From the NCBI GenBank assembly GCA_021806205.1, contig JAJZXX010000053.1, positions 1-58,844 of the forward strand: 58,844 nt of DNA, given 5' to 3'. The DNA is from Bacillota bacterium (lineage in GTDB: Bacteria > Bacillota > Sulfobacillia > Sulfobacillales > Sulfobacillaceae). Both the position numbers and the translations under genes were made by a program. Of this stretch, positions 23,721 to 32,589 are shown piece by piece. The notes below the pieces were generated by a model, which ran no database searches, had not been told where the DNA came from, and saw only the letters and a program-made list of their open reading frames with translations. How positions within the stretch are numbered: the stretch's first letter is position 1; every line of letters starts with the position of its first letter.

Positions 23721-23774
23721 ACCCGATCCTCACAAATATTCGACGAAGTGCGGCTCAGCCGTTATGATCGGATC

Positions 23775-24617
23775 ATGGATAATTCGATGTCGTTATCATT
23801 GTTAGACGATTGGCTTATACGCAATTGGAGCGCCTCCCCCGAGGAATATCGCTGGCTCATTTTGCAAACCATGGCCACGGCGGCGTCACGGCGCCAGTGG
23901 ATTCTAAGTTGGCCTGCTATCGCCGATGGGATCCTATTTGACTTGGGGTGTGGACCGGGTATTGTGTCCCAAGAAATTGCCACCTTAAAGTCCACCGCGG
24001 TCGTAGGGTATGATCAGGACCCGCATGCGCTTGAGATCGGTCAGAACATCGACCGACTATGCCGCGGTCCATTCCCTGTAAAATTTCGTCTAGGCAACAT
24101 TTTAGACGACTTTAATCAGGACCCCGGCGATGGTGCCTGTGTCCGTTTTGTGGCACAGTATGCCGAAAATCTCGGCTGGTTTATGGAGTCTGTCAAAAAG
24201 CGCATCAAACCAGGCGGATTTGTGGCTGTCGAAGACATTGACGACGGACTGTTCGTGGAATATCCGGAGCCACCCCAGGCCTGGCAGCACATCGTGGCCG
24301 CCTTTCGTAAGCACCAAAGCGGCCGCTTTGGCGATCGCTATGTGGGCCGTAAACTCTGCCAAGCCGGAATTGACGTCGGATTGAAGGTGCTGGAGATGTC
24401 GGTAAATCCATCGGCCAGCCAAGGCATGACAGAACGCGACGATCTTTCCGTACAGTTTGACATCGATCGGTTAAAACAAGCCTTACCGTCTCTGATTCAG
24501 GCGGGCGCTCTTACCGAAAGAGAGTGGTATGACGGGTTGAGTGAATACCGATCGAGCTTCCCCCGCCGCATTTTTACGTCAAACGCCACGATTCGGGTGT
24601 TATTTGAGGTTCCATGA
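23775..24617 (+). CDS. Class I SAM-dependent methyltransferase
   Basis: A 280-residue methyltransferase. Motif I is GILFDLGCGPGIVSQEIATL, motif II VVGYDQDPHALEIG, and motif VI KKRIKPGGFVAVEDIDDGLF, with a helical C-terminal part. The N-terminal SASPEEYRWLILQTMATAAS is an extra helical cap. The substrate is unknown. The start is uncertain: ATG 23775 (MDNSMS) and ATG 23787 both lack a good ribosome binding site. It converges with, and overlaps by 18 bp, the NAD-binding epimerase-like gene. Confidence 0.78.
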   Translation: MDNSMSLSLLDDWLIRNWSASPEEYRWLILQTMATAASRRQWILSWPAIADGILFDLGCGPGIVSQEIATLKSTAVVGYDQDPHALEIGQNIDRLCRGPFPVKFRLGNILDDFNQDPGDGACVRFVAQYAENLGWFMESVKKRIKPGGFVAVEDIDDGLFVEYPEPPQAWQHIVAAFRKHQSGRFGDRYVGRKLCQAGIDVGLKVLEMSVNPSASQGMTERDDLSVQFDIDRLKQALPSLIQAGALTEREWYDGLSEYRSSFPRRIFTSNATIRVLFEVP

Positions 24618-25466
24618 GGAGAACCGGCGGGGTCGGGCTACCCACTGGTGCCACCGCGTGTCTTCAGTCACATTCGGCTCGGTTAGCATGGCTAATTGGT
24701 CGGGAGTAATGGGCATCGGCAGCACCGCGTTGAGTCCTGCCACGGCTCCTACCAAGGCCAACGGCAAATGGATTTTCGGCGACCTGTGACGACCACTCTT
24801 TTCTGCTACGGCATCAAACAACTGATTGAGCGTAAATCGCTCGGGGCCACCCAACTCCAGAGTGAGTCCCACGGAAGCCTCATCGGTGAGTGCCTGGGCG
24901 ATGAGAGAAGCCATGTCATCCCGCGCGACCGGCTGAAATTGGGTCATGCCGTCGCCAGGCACGGGAATGCGAGGGAGTTTGCTCAGATTCTGCAACATTT
25001 GAAAAAACGGGGGAGTTCCGCCAAAAATAAGCGAGGGACGCACAATGGTGGCCCGAATGGAGGGATGAGCCTTGATTAGCTGTTCGGCCTGCCACTTGGT
25101 TCGGTGATACTGGGACGAAGCGCCATTCCGGGTTCCGAGAGCCGACATATGGACCAGACGCGACACACCGCTGGTCTGCATGGATAGCAGCACCCGCTCG
25201 GTGATGCCCACATGTAAAGCGTGAAAGGTGATGCCGCGCTGCGGGATTTCCTTAATAATGCCAATCAGGTGAACAACCGCGTCGGCCCCTCCAAAAACCT
25301 CATTGAGATCCATGTCGCGGGCGTCCCCTAGGGCCCACCGGACCCCTGGTGGGAAGCCCTTCGGCTGATGTCGGGCGATCCCCGTGACCTGGTGACCCGC
25401 CTTTGTGAGATAAGATAGGACGGCTTCACCGACATAACCGCTGGCACCCGTTACGACGACATTCAT
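24600..25466 (-). CDS. NAD(P)-binding epimerase-like protein (NDUFA9/NmrA-like)
   Basis: A 288-residue atypical short-chain dehydrogenase fold. The dinucleotide site is VVVTGASGYVGEAVLSYL, then DAVVHLIGIIKEI, HMSALGTRNGASSQYHRTKW (the Y-x3-K pair is Y-H-R-T-K) and IVRPSLIFGG. This is the pattern of the complex I NDUFA9-like/NmrA-like subgroup, whose bacterial members often act in quinone or redox metabolism or are sensors. The substrate is unknown. It lies 41 bp downstream of a MarR-type regulator and probably forms an operon with it. Confidence 0.83.
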   Translation of the reverse strand: MNVVVTGASGYVGEAVLSYLTKAGHQVTGIARHQPKGFPPGVRWALGDARDMDLNEVFGGADAVVHLIGIIKEIPQRGITFHALHVGITERVLLSMQTSGVSRLVHMSALGTRNGASSQYHRTKWQAEQLIKAHPSIRATIVRPSLIFGGTPPFFQMLQNLSKLPRIPVPGDGMTQFQPVARDDMASLIAQALTDEASVGLTLELGGPERFTLNQLFDAVAEKSGRHRSPKIHLPLALVGAVAGLNAVLPMPITPDQLAMLTEPNVTEDTRWHQWVARPRRFSSWNLK

Positions 25467-25507
25467 TCCGGACTCCTTTCCAAGGCCACGCCTACCGACG
25501 GCTATAA

Positions 25508-25936
25508 CTATTGATCCGCTTCTGCTCCTTCAGCAATGCGCTCCAAAAGACGCAGCAGAGTTTCAACTTCGTCCGGACTTAACGGCTGCAACAACTGCTG
25601 CATTTGCTGATGGCGATCATCCTTAAGGTGTTCCATGCGCTTTTGCCCATCAGGACTCAGGTCGACCCAGACTACTCGTCGATCTTCCCGAGACCGCGTG
25701 CGTTCGACCACACCCTGAATCACGAGACGGTCAATAATGCCGGTCGCACCTGCCAAGGAAATTCCGAGATGCTCCGCAATGGCTCCCATGGCCAACGGCC
25801 CATCGTGAAACAACATCCGCAGTACCGCAAATTGGCCAAAGGTGAGCGTGTCATCGGGCATGCGGCGCCGCGCCAGTCGGCCAATCCGCGAAAAGATTGC
25901 GTCTAATCGATCCAGGACTTGTTCATCGTCTGCCAT
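25508..25936 (-). CDS. MarR-family transcriptional regulator
   Basis: A 142-residue winged-helix regulator. The recognition region is GPLAMGAIAEHLGISLAGAT then GIIDRLVIQGVVERTRSRED, with the wing DRRVVWVDLSPDGQKR, followed by a C-terminal dimerisation helix. The ligand is unknown. It is encoded between proline dehydrogenase and the epimerase-like gene in the same direction and may control either. Confidence 0.88.
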   Translation of the reverse strand: MADDEQVLDRLDAIFSRIGRLARRRMPDDTLTFGQFAVLRMLFHDGPLAMGAIAEHLGISLAGATGIIDRLVIQGVVERTRSREDRRVVWVDLSPDGQKRMEHLKDDRHQQMQQLLQPLSPDEVETLLRLLERIAEGAEADQ

Positions 25937-26019
25937 TGGGTCTCCTCCCGACCAAACATACTCAAGACCGCCAATTCCTAAGCGTGCCTAATATTACCAC
26001 ACCCAAAGCCACATATCGG

Positions 26020-26934
26020 CTATTTTCCAGCCACCAGCGCCCGGGCAAAGAAGAGGAGATTTGCGGGTCGTTCCGCGACACGCCTGACGTAATAGGCATA
26101 CCAATCTTCCCCATAAGGCACATAAACCCGGGTGCGGTAGCCCTGGTCGGCCAAACTCTTGAGCAAATTAAACCCGACGCCATACAGCATTTGAAACTCG
26201 AAACGATCGCGTGGTACATTGTTCTCGTGAACGAACTTTAAAACCCGCCCAATAAGACGTTCGTCGTGCGTACCGACCGCCGTGTAGTTCCCCAGCTGCA
26301 TAGATTCCTGCACGAGTCTCACATAATTGTCGTCCACATCTGCCTTGGACGGAAAGGCCACAGACACGGGTTCGCGATAGGCTCCCTTGACGATGCGAAA
26401 GTTCTTAGGCGGGTTGGATAGGTATCTTAAGTCATCCACACTACGATATAGATAGGCTTGCAGCACCACTCCGACATTTTCGGGATGCAACGCCTGAACC
26501 TTCTCGTAAAGCCTTAAGGTGACATCCGTATAAGGCGAGTCTTCCATATCGATGCGGACGAAATTCTCGTAAAAGGCGGCCTTTTCGACGATTTCGAGCA
26601 AATGGGTCCATCCCCATTGTTCGTCCAAAGCCAGACCCATCATGGTCAGCTTTAGCGATACGTTGGCGTTAACCCCACTTTGGTGAATGGCCTCGAGCAT
26701 GGCTAGATAACTATCTTTCGCCGCCTGCGCTTCTTTTTCATCGCGAACCGCCTCGCCTAAGTGGTCCAGCGTCACCATCACGCCGCTACCATTAATCTCG
26801 CGTATGACCTCGATAGCTTCGGTAAGCGTACGCCCCGCGACAAATCGCGATGCCCCGAGTTGCATGCCGTAGCGTGTTAAGGTGCCTTTTACCACCGGAT
26901 TGCCTGCTAAACCCAGTACTGCTTCGCGAAACAT
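26020..26934 (-). CDS. putA: Proline dehydrogenase (monofunctional)
   Basis: A 304-residue FAD-dependent (beta-alpha)8 barrel oxidising proline to pyrroline-5-carboxylate. Diagnostic segments are VSLKLTMMGLALDE, RIDMEDSPYTDVTLRLYEKV, FRIVKGAYREPVSVAFPSKA, FEFQMLYGVG and RVYVPYGEDWYAYYVRRVAE then RPAN at the end. Length fits the single-domain form of Bacillus (often called FadM, PutB or PrdH). No pyrroline-5-carboxylate dehydrogenase gene is adjacent. It starts 9 bp after the truA stop, so it is probably cotranscribed with the alpha operon. Confidence 0.92.
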   Translation of the reverse strand: MFREAVLGLAGNPVVKGTLTRYGMQLGASRFVAGRTLTEAIEVIREINGSGVMVTLDHLGEAVRDEKEAQAAKDSYLAMLEAIHQSGVNANVSLKLTMMGLALDEQWGWTHLLEIVEKAAFYENFVRIDMEDSPYTDVTLRLYEKVQALHPENVGVVLQAYLYRSVDDLRYLSNPPKNFRIVKGAYREPVSVAFPSKADVDDNYVRLVQESMQLGNYTAVGTHDERLIGRVLKFVHENNVPRDRFEFQMLYGVGFNLLKSLADQGYRTRVYVPYGEDWYAYYVRRVAERPANLLFFARALVAGK

Positions 26935-26943
26935 GATCCACCC

Positions 26944-27741
26944 CTATCCAAAATTAATCCAGTCCAGTGTGAGTCCTTCAGCGGGTGCCAACCAAGACAC
27001 CTTGCAACCGGGATTCGACAGCCCGGCTTTGAGGACATCTAGCGAGCCATGGGCACCAGCCGCCTGGAGCATTCCGCCGACCATGTGGCGCACCATGCGA
27101 TAGAGGAATCCATCCCCCACCACTTGGTACCGCCATAGACGGCCATCCTCTTCCATACTCCAGCCACTAGAGCGAATGGTCCGAACCGTCGTCTTGACAC
27201 CAGAGCCCTCGGTACGGAACGCTTGGAAATCATGCGTCCCCACAAAAAGCGCAGCTCCCTCGACCAGCTTCGACCATACCAACGGGCCCCTAAAGACATG
27301 AACCATCCGGTACCACGGAAGATCCGGGGGAAGCGCATCGCGCCAAATGCGGTAGCTATACTGTTTGGCAGTAGCCTGGCGCCTGGGATCCCACCCCAAA
27401 GGCACGAAGCCCGCGCCCCGGATTTGAATATCTTTCGGCAGCCGGCCGTTTAGCGCCCGCGCCACCCGGTCGACCGGCATTGGAATCTGCCCATCCCACA
27501 CCACGACTTGTCCCTGGGCATGCACACCAGAATCTGTGCGACTTGCGCCCACAACGCGACCTTTTCCCATCACTTCGACCAGCACCGATTCCAATACGCC
27601 CTGAATGGTCGGTCCCTTTTTTTGCTTTACGAATCCATGATAGTCCGTGCCATCATATTGCACAATGAGACAGAGTTGGCGCGGCCCCTGTGGCAAGGCA
27701 AACACGGCACCCAAAGTGGATGCCGTGAGAGAGTCTCGCAC
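26944..27741 (-). CDS. truA: tRNA pseudouridine(38-40) synthase TruA
   Basis: A 265-residue enzyme modifying the anticodon arm. The catalytic Asp lies in VVGASRTDSGVHAQGQVVVW. LIVQYDGTDYHGFVKQ near the N-terminus and FLYRMVRHMVGGMLQ near the C-terminus are conserved. GTG 27741 lies 8 bp after the rplQ stop. The 20-residue N-terminal extension before the conserved core may mean that a later start is used. The position after rplQ is usual in Bacillota. Confidence 0.93.
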   Translation of the reverse strand: MRDSLTASTLGAVFALPQGPRQLCLIVQYDGTDYHGFVKQKKGPTIQGVLESVLVEVMGKGRVVGASRTDSGVHAQGQVVVWDGQIPMPVDRVARALNGRLPKDIQIRGAGFVPLGWDPRRQATAKQYSYRIWRDALPPDLPWYRMVHVFRGPLVWSKLVEGAALFVGTHDFQAFRTEGSGVKTTVRTIRSSGWSMEEDGRLWRYQVVGDGFLYRMVRHMVGGMLQAAGAHGSLDVLKAGLSNPGCKVSWLAPAEGLTLDWINFG

Positions 27742-27749
27742 GATTTTGG

Positions 27750-28094
27750 CTACACCAATTCCAATATGGCCATGGGAGCCGCATCCCCATGACGATACCC
27801 CGTACGCAAAACCCGGGTGTACCCACCCGTGCGTGCCTCATACCGCGGTGCAAGTGTCGTGAATAATTTCGTCACAACATCCTCATCGAGGATGTACGCC
27901 AGTGCCTGTCGACGCGCAGATAAATCGCCGCGTTTTCCCAAGGTGATCATGTGCTCGGCCACCCGGTTTACCTCGCGAGCCCGTGTGACCGTGGTTTGGA
28001 TCCGTTCCTCGCGTAATAGAGACGTAACCAGATTACGCATCATGGCCCGGCGGTGGCCGCCGTTCCGGCCCAGTTTGCGATGATGTCCCGGCAT
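27750..28094 (-). CDS. rplQ: 50S ribosomal protein L17
   Basis: A 114-residue L17, the short bacterial form. [20 protein letters not shown] then [14 protein letters not shown] at the N-terminus is diagnostic, as is the C-terminal [20 protein letters not shown]. It is the last ribosomal gene of the alpha operon, 39 bp downstream of rpoA. Confidence 0.97.
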   Translation of the reverse strand: MPGHHRKLGRNGGHRRAMMRNLVTSLLREERIQTTVTRAREVNRVAEHMITLGKRGDLSARRQALAYILDEDVVTKLFTTLAPRYEARTGGYTRVLRTGYRHGDAAPMAILELV

Positions 28095-28133
28095 TGTTTT
28101 ACCCCTTTACCCCTATAGTGTCACGGCCGCCCG

Positions 28134-29081
28134 CTATTCTTCGGACGGTTTCAATGAAAGCCCCAGACTTAAGAGCTTCTCTTTAACCTCTTCCAAGGAT
28201 TTCTTGCCTAAATTGCGCACTTTCATCATATCTTCGTCGGTCTTGTTGGTCAGCTCGCCCACGGTATTAATACCGGCCCGCTTCAAACAGTTGAAGGAGC
28301 GAACCGATAAATCAAGCTCTTCGATGGGCATCTCCAGCAGACGGTCCCGCTTGTCCTCTTCGCGTTCCACGCCAAGCTCCACACCCGGGACGCCGTCGGT
28401 CAGGTTGGCAAACAGGCGCAAATGGTCCGACAGAATTTTCCCACCGCTCGATACCGCTTCTTCCGGCGACATCGAACCATCCGTCCACACCTCCAAGGTG
28501 AGACGGTCGTAGTCGGTGATGTGGCCGACACGGGTGTCTTCGACGCGCCAGTTCGCTTTCAGCACGGGGCTGAAGATAGAGTCGACTGGAATCGCCCCAA
28601 TGGCTTGCTCGGCCCGCTTGTTCTTATCCGCCGGCACATATCCACGCCCTCGCTCAATGGACATTTCCATAGAAAGACGGGAACCTTCGTCCACGTAAGC
28701 AATGTGCTGCGACGGATCGAGTACATCCACATCCGCATCAGCCAAAATGTCTTGCGCCGTGACCTCCGACGGCCCTTGCTTGTCAATGCGCAACATTTTC
28801 GGCCCTTCCGACCAAGACTTCAACGCGAGACGCTTCAGGTTCAGAATGATATCCGCCGTATCTTCCAGGACGCCCGGAATGACCGAAAATTCATGAAGAA
28901 CGCCCTCGATGCGCACAGAGGTTACCGCTGTCCCGGGAAGCGAAGAAAGTAGAATCCTCCTGAGTGAATTGCCTAATGTGATACCGTAACCTCTGTCCAA
29001 CGGCTCCACCACAAACTGCCCATAATTGGGCTCACTGCCATCATCTACCCGGCGAATTTCCGGTTTCTCAATTTCGGTCAT
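28134..29081 (-). CDS. rpoA: RNA polymerase alpha subunit
   Basis: A 315-residue alpha subunit. The N-terminal domain (residues 1 to about 230) includes [20 protein letters not shown] and supports assembly of beta and beta'. The C-terminal domain (about 245-315) carries [20 protein letters not shown] and [16 protein letters not shown], which bind UP elements and activators. ATG 29081 begins the conserved [13 protein letters not shown], but its G-rich box is very close. An upstream in-frame ATG at 29132, 8 bp after the rpsD stop, could be used by coupling. Confidence 0.96.
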   Translation of the reverse strand: MTEIEKPEIRRVDDGSEPNYGQFVVEPLDRGYGITLGNSLRRILLSSLPGTAVTSVRIEGVLHEFSVIPGVLEDTADIILNLKRLALKSWSEGPKMLRIDKQGPSEVTAQDILADADVDVLDPSQHIAYVDEGSRLSMEMSIERGRGYVPADKNKRAEQAIGAIPVDSIFSPVLKANWRVEDTRVGHITDYDRLTLEVWTDGSMSPEEAVSSGGKILSDHLRLFANLTDGVPGVELGVEREEDKRDRLLEMPIEELDLSVRSFNCLKRAGINTVGELTNKTDEDMMKVRNLGKKSLEEVKEKLLSLGLSLKPSEE

Positions 29082-29139
29082 TCCCCCAGCCCGCGTTAGC
29101 AGGCCTTGCCCCCTTTCCGTAACTCCCAACATTGAGCAA

Positions 29140-29766
29140 CTATCGAGAATACCACTCGACGATTAGCTGCTCTTGCACCGGTGCATCAATTTCATCGCGG
29201 TTGGGCATTCGAAGCACCGTGCCACGCAAGGCCTCCGAGTTCACTTCCAGCCAAGCAGGAACCAGTCGTGATGTGACCTCAGCCATCTGCTTGAACCGGG
29301 GCTTTTGCCGACTCGATTCGCGCACTTCGATAACGTCACCCGGCTTAACAGAGAACGAGGGAATGTTTACCCGCCGTCCATTGACCTGAAAGTGATTGTG
29401 TCGCACCAATTGACGAGCTTCCGGCCGCGAAGCGGCCAGTCCCAGACGATACACCACGTTGTCTAGCCGACGCTCTAACGTCTGGAGCAACACTTCACCG
29501 GTGACGCCCTGCTTTTTTCTCGCAGCCTTATCAAAGTACCGGGCAAATTGGCCCTCCATGACCCCGTAGGTCCGGCGTGCCTTTTGCTTTTCTCGCATCT
29601 GTACCCCGTACTCAGAAAGTTTACGGCGCCCTAGTCCATGCTGGCCCGGCGGTACTGGCCTACGCGTCACGGGACACTTATCGGTAAAGCACTTTTCACC
29701 CTTTAAATAAAGCTTGGTTCCTTCCCGTCGGCACAGCTTGCAAACGGGTCCGGTATAACGTGCCAT
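29140..29766 (-). CDS. rpsD: 30S ribosomal protein S4 (zinc-binding form)
   Basis: A 208-residue S4. The N-terminus has a four-cysteine site ([18 protein letters not shown] then FTDKC), the zinc-containing C+ type. [20 protein letters not shown] then [12 protein letters not shown] is the S4 RNA-binding domain. S4 nucleates 30S assembly and represses the alpha operon in E. coli. GAAGGAGG precedes ATG 29766. Confidence 0.97.
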   Translation of the reverse strand: MARYTGPVCKLCRREGTKLYLKGEKCFTDKCPVTRRPVPPGQHGLGRRKLSEYGVQMREKQKARRTYGVMEGQFARYFDKAARKKQGVTGEVLLQTLERRLDNVVYRLGLAASRPEARQLVRHNHFQVNGRRVNIPSFSVKPGDVIEVRESSRQKPRFKQMAEVTSRLVPAWLEVNSEALRGTVLRMPNRDEIDAPVQEQLIVEWYSR

Positions 29767-29792
29767 TGTTGCGCCTCCTTCCTTTCTGTGTG

Positions 29793-30185
29793 TTAAACCC
29801 GACGCCGCTTGGGCGGCCGGCATCCGTTGTGCGGTATGGGCGTGACGTCCTTAATCATACTGACTTCAAGACCCGCCGACTGCAAAGACCGTATGGCCGC
29901 TTCCCGACCGGATCCCGGTCCTTTCACCAGCACTTCAACTTCTTTTAACCCATATTCCATGGCGCCTTTGGCAGCGGTTTCCGCAGCTAATTGCGCCGCA
30001 AATGGGGTACTCTTGCGAGAACCCTTGAATCCCGACTGACCCGACGAGGCCCATGACAGGGTGTTGCCCTGAGGGTCCGTAATCGTAACGATGGTGTTGT
30101 TGAACGTCGAGCGAATATGCGCCACTCCCCGATCAACATGCCGCCGATCGCGGCGTTTCGTGCGTGTAGTACGGCGCGCTGGCAT
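29793..30185 (-). CDS. rpsK: 30S ribosomal protein S11
   Basis: A 130-residue S11. Conserved parts are [40 protein letters not shown] and the C-terminal [18 protein letters not shown]. It sits at the platform near the mRNA exit. It lies in the alpha operon between rpsM and rpsD, preceded by an unusual ATATCA-repeat spacer. Confidence 0.97.
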   Translation of the reverse strand: MPARRTTRTKRRDRRHVDRGVAHIRSTFNNTIVTITDPQGNTLSWASSGQSGFKGSRKSTPFAAQLAAETAAKGAMEYGLKEVEVLVKGPGSGREAAIRSLQSAGLEVSMIKDVTPIPHNGCRPPKRRRV

Positions 30186-30202
30186 AAAGCGATAAACCCC
30201 TC

Positions 30203-30243
30203 CTTTGATATCTTGTGATATCCTTCTGATATTCTTTGATACC
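30203..30243 (-). repeat. Four ATATCA-type repeats in the rpsM-rpsK spacer
   Basis: In the minus-strand reading, TATCAAAGA, ATATCAGAAGG, ATATCACAAG and ATATCAAAGGAGG follow one another with a period of 10-11 bp. The last includes the rpsK ribosome binding site. It looks like serial duplication of a short spacer that contains a weak Shine-Dalgarno core. Confidence 0.6.
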
Positions 30244-30260
30244 TCGTTAGAAATTTCGTG

Positions 30261-30635
30261 CTATCGCTGCTTCTTTTTCGCACCTACTGTGCGACGCGGT
30301 CCCTTTCGGGTGCGTGCGTTGGTCTTGGTGCGCTGACCACGAACCGGCAACCCCCGGCGATGCCTGAGACCTCGGTAAGACCCGATGTCACTAAGTCGCT
30401 TGATGTTCATTTGCACCTCACGACGCAAGTCCCCTTCAACCCGCCACTCGCGGTCGATAATCTCGCGAATGCGTATGACTTCTTCTTCTGTCAGATCGCG
30501 TACACGAGTGTCCGGATCCACTTGGCTTTGGGCTAAAATCTTTCTGGCCCCCGGCCATCCAATTCCATAGATATACGGTAAAGCGGCTTCTACCCGCTTG
30601 TCCCGAGGCAAATCAATACCAGAAATACGAGCCAC
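30261..30635 (-). CDS. rpsM: 30S ribosomal protein S13
   Basis: A 124-residue S13. [20 protein letters not shown] then [13 protein letters not shown] at the start is diagnostic. The helix-two-turn-helix [20 protein letters not shown] and the basic tail [15 protein letters not shown] contact tRNA and the A-site finger bridge. GGAGGATATT precedes the ATG. It is the first S-protein gene of the alpha operon. Confidence 0.97.
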   Translation of the reverse strand: MARISGIDLPRDKRVEAALPYIYGIGWPGARKILAQSQVDPDTRVRDLTEEEVIRIREIIDREWRVEGDLRREVQMNIKRLSDIGSYRGLRHRRGLPVRGQRTKTNARTRKGPRRTVGAKKKQR

Positions 30636-30665
30636 TCAATATCCTCCTTACAAGCCGGATGCGGC

Positions 30666-30779
30666 TTATCCTTGAGTTTGCTTATGCTTGGGATTCTCGC
30701 AAATGACCATGACTCGGCCGTGGCGTTTAATCACCTTGCACTTCTCGCAAATCGGCTTCACCGATGCGCGAACCTTCAT
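30666..30779 (-). CDS. rpmJ: 50S ribosomal protein L36
   Basis: A 37-residue L36: [20 protein letters not shown] then [17 protein letters not shown]. The CxxC...C...H pattern is the zinc-binding form. The gene is short, located between infA and rpsM as in most Bacillota, with GAGG a few bases before ATG 30779. Confidence 0.97.
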   Translation of the reverse strand: MKVRASVKPICEKCKVIKRHGRVMVICENPKHKQTQG

Positions 30780-30856
30780 GGGTATCCAACCTCCTCATGT
30801 TCCCATTCACTCCAAGGATTTAGCTCCTAGAGGCGGATAATACTGCGGGCCCCCAA

Positions 30857-31075
30857 TTACTTGAAGCGATAGGTTATGCGGCCGCGCGTCAAATCGTAGG
30901 GCGACAACTGCACCGTCACCTTGTCGCCAGGTAAGATCTTAATAAAGTGCATTCGAATCTTCCCCGACACGTGGGCCAAAACCTTATGACCATTCGATAA
31001 TTCCACGCGGAACATCGCATTGGGCAACGGCTCGACTACAGTGCCCTCGACTTCGATCGCGTCTTCCTTGGCCAA
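30857..31075 (-). CDS. infA: Translation initiation factor IF-1
   Basis: A 72-residue S1-like OB fold: [20 protein letters not shown] then [53 protein letters not shown]-1 blocks the A site during initiation. TTG 31075 is taken as start because it gives the standard 72-residue product and follows a GGGGGGGAAGG box. A longer reading to 31117 adds a non-conserved leader. Confidence 0.96.
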   Translation of the reverse strand: MAKEDAIEVEGTVVEPLPNAMFRVELSNGHKVLAHVSGKIRMHFIKILPGDKVTVQLSPYDLTRGRITYRFK

Positions 31076-31177
31076 ACCTTCCCCCCCTTTACAGCGCAAT
31101 GTTTCCTGCACTGACAATTTTGCCCAAACGACCCCGACAGTATCCTGAGCAGTATCCGATCCATTATACCCGATTTC

Positions 31178-31930
31178 TCAAGAAATTGCAGTGAGAATTT
31201 CCGGGCCATCTTCACCGATGAATACGGTGTGTTCAAAATGACAGGACAGGCTATGATCGCGCGTCGTCACCGTCCATCCATCCTCTCCCAGGTCCACCCG
31301 AAAATCACCGCGATTGACCATAGGTTCTATGGCGATGGCTAGCCCCGGCTTAATTAAGAGACCGCGACCCGGAACTCCGTAATTCGGAACTTGGGGCTCC
31401 TCATGCATCTGGCGTCCAATCCCGTGGCCCACAAAATCACGCACCACGCTAAATCCATGCGCCTCCACGTGTTGCTGGACGGCCGCCGACACATCCCCGA
31501 GCCTCGCGCCAGGTTGCGCCACTTTAATGGCCTGGTACAATGCTTCTTCGGTCACCGACAAGAGTTCATCGGCCACTGCATCCGGTGCGTTCCCCACAAA
31601 CATGCTAAACGCCGCATCACCCACAAACCCGTCCACCGTCGCCCCCAAGTCAATACTCACCAGGTCGCCCTCGCGAATCATTCGGTTTCCGGGAATGCCA
31701 TGCACCACCTCATCGTTGATAGAGACGCACACGCTCGACGGATAGCCTTGATAGCCTTTGAACACCGGTGTACCGCCACGCTTTCGGATCTCGCGATCTG
31801 CCACGACATCAATCTCACGCGTGGCCAGCCCCGCTCGAACGGTATGCCGGAGCACGTCCAAGACTTCGGCCACGACCTGGCCGGCCCGCCGCATCTTATC
31901 CCGCTCCCGGGCGGACTTTAACTCAATCAC
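31178..31930 (-). CDS. map: Methionine aminopeptidase, type I
   Basis: A 250-residue metalloprotease removing N-terminal Met. Metal ligands are visible in LVSIDLGATVDGFVGDAAFS (two Asp), RDFVGHGIGRQMHEEP (His), AIAIEPMVNRG (Glu) and the last Glu near VFIGEDGPEILT. GTG 31930 overlaps the adk stop by 8 bp, so translation is coupled. The secY-adk-map-infA order is standard. Confidence 0.96.
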   Translation of the reverse strand: MIELKSARERDKMRRAGQVVAEVLDVLRHTVRAGLATREIDVVADREIRKRGGTPVFKGYQGYPSSVCVSINDEVVHGIPGNRMIREGDLVSIDLGATVDGFVGDAAFSMFVGNAPDAVADELLSVTEEALYQAIKVAQPGARLGDVSAAVQQHVEAHGFSVVRDFVGHGIGRQMHEEPQVPNYGVPGRGLLIKPGLAIAIEPMVNRGDFRVDLGEDGWTVTTRDHSLSCHFEHTVFIGEDGPEILTAIS

Positions 31931-32576
31931 GAGCCTTCACCAAACGTTCCTCTAGCCGCTCGGTCACGCTGTCTACCGGAAGTTCCGCGTCAATGGTGTG
32001 CAGTAATCCCTGCTTCGTATAAAAGTCGACCAACGGCGCGGTTTCATGGTCGTACACGGCCATGCGCGTCTTAACGGTCGCCTCGCTATCATCCGCTCGC
32101 TGCACCAACGCGCCACCGCAGACATCACAGAGTTCCGACACTTTCGGCGGATGGGTCCGGAGATGATACAGCGCACCACATTGGCTACAGGTGCGGCGAC
32201 CGGTGATGCGGTCCATTACAGTCGCCAGGCTTACTTTGAAGTACAACACGGCCTTCAACCGTCGATCCATCTCGGATAGCATTAGAGTCAGGTGCTGCCC
32301 TTGCGCCAAATTGCGCGGAAAGCCGTCCAACACGAATCCCGCAACCGCATCGGCCTGTTCGAGCCGGTCTTTCACCATCGCTTCCGTCACGTCGTCCGGC
32401 ACCAAAGTCCCTTGGTCCATGTACGTTTTAGCGAGCTGCCCTAGTTCTGTAGACTGGCCGAGATGCATGCGGAACAGATCTCCGGTCGACACATGCGGCA
32501 CATCAAACCGCTGGCACAGCCGCTTGGCTTGAGTACCTTTCCCTGACCCAGGAGGCCCCAGTAGCACCAGTTCCAT
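31923..32576 (-). CDS. adk: Adenylate kinase with zinc-binding LID
   Basis: A 217-residue long-form kinase (2 ADP = ATP + AMP). The P-loop is LGPPGSGKGTQAKRL (residues 6-20), the AMP site includes STGDLFR and DGFPRN, and the LID holds four cysteines at about 130, 133, 150 and 153 (CSQC...CDVC), the structural zinc site of Gram-positive enzymes. It lies directly after secY. Confidence 0.96.
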   Translation of the reverse strand: MELVLLGPPGSGKGTQAKRLCQRFDVPHVSTGDLFRMHLGQSTELGQLAKTYMDQGTLVPDDVTEAMVKDRLEQADAVAGFVLDGFPRNLAQGQHLTLMLSEMDRRLKAVLYFKVSLATVMDRITGRRTCSQCGALYHLRTHPPKVSELCDVCGGALVQRADDSEATVKTRMAVYDHETAPLVDFYTKQGLLHTIDAELPVDSVTERLEERLVKARD

Positions 32577-32589
32577 CCGGGAATCCCCC

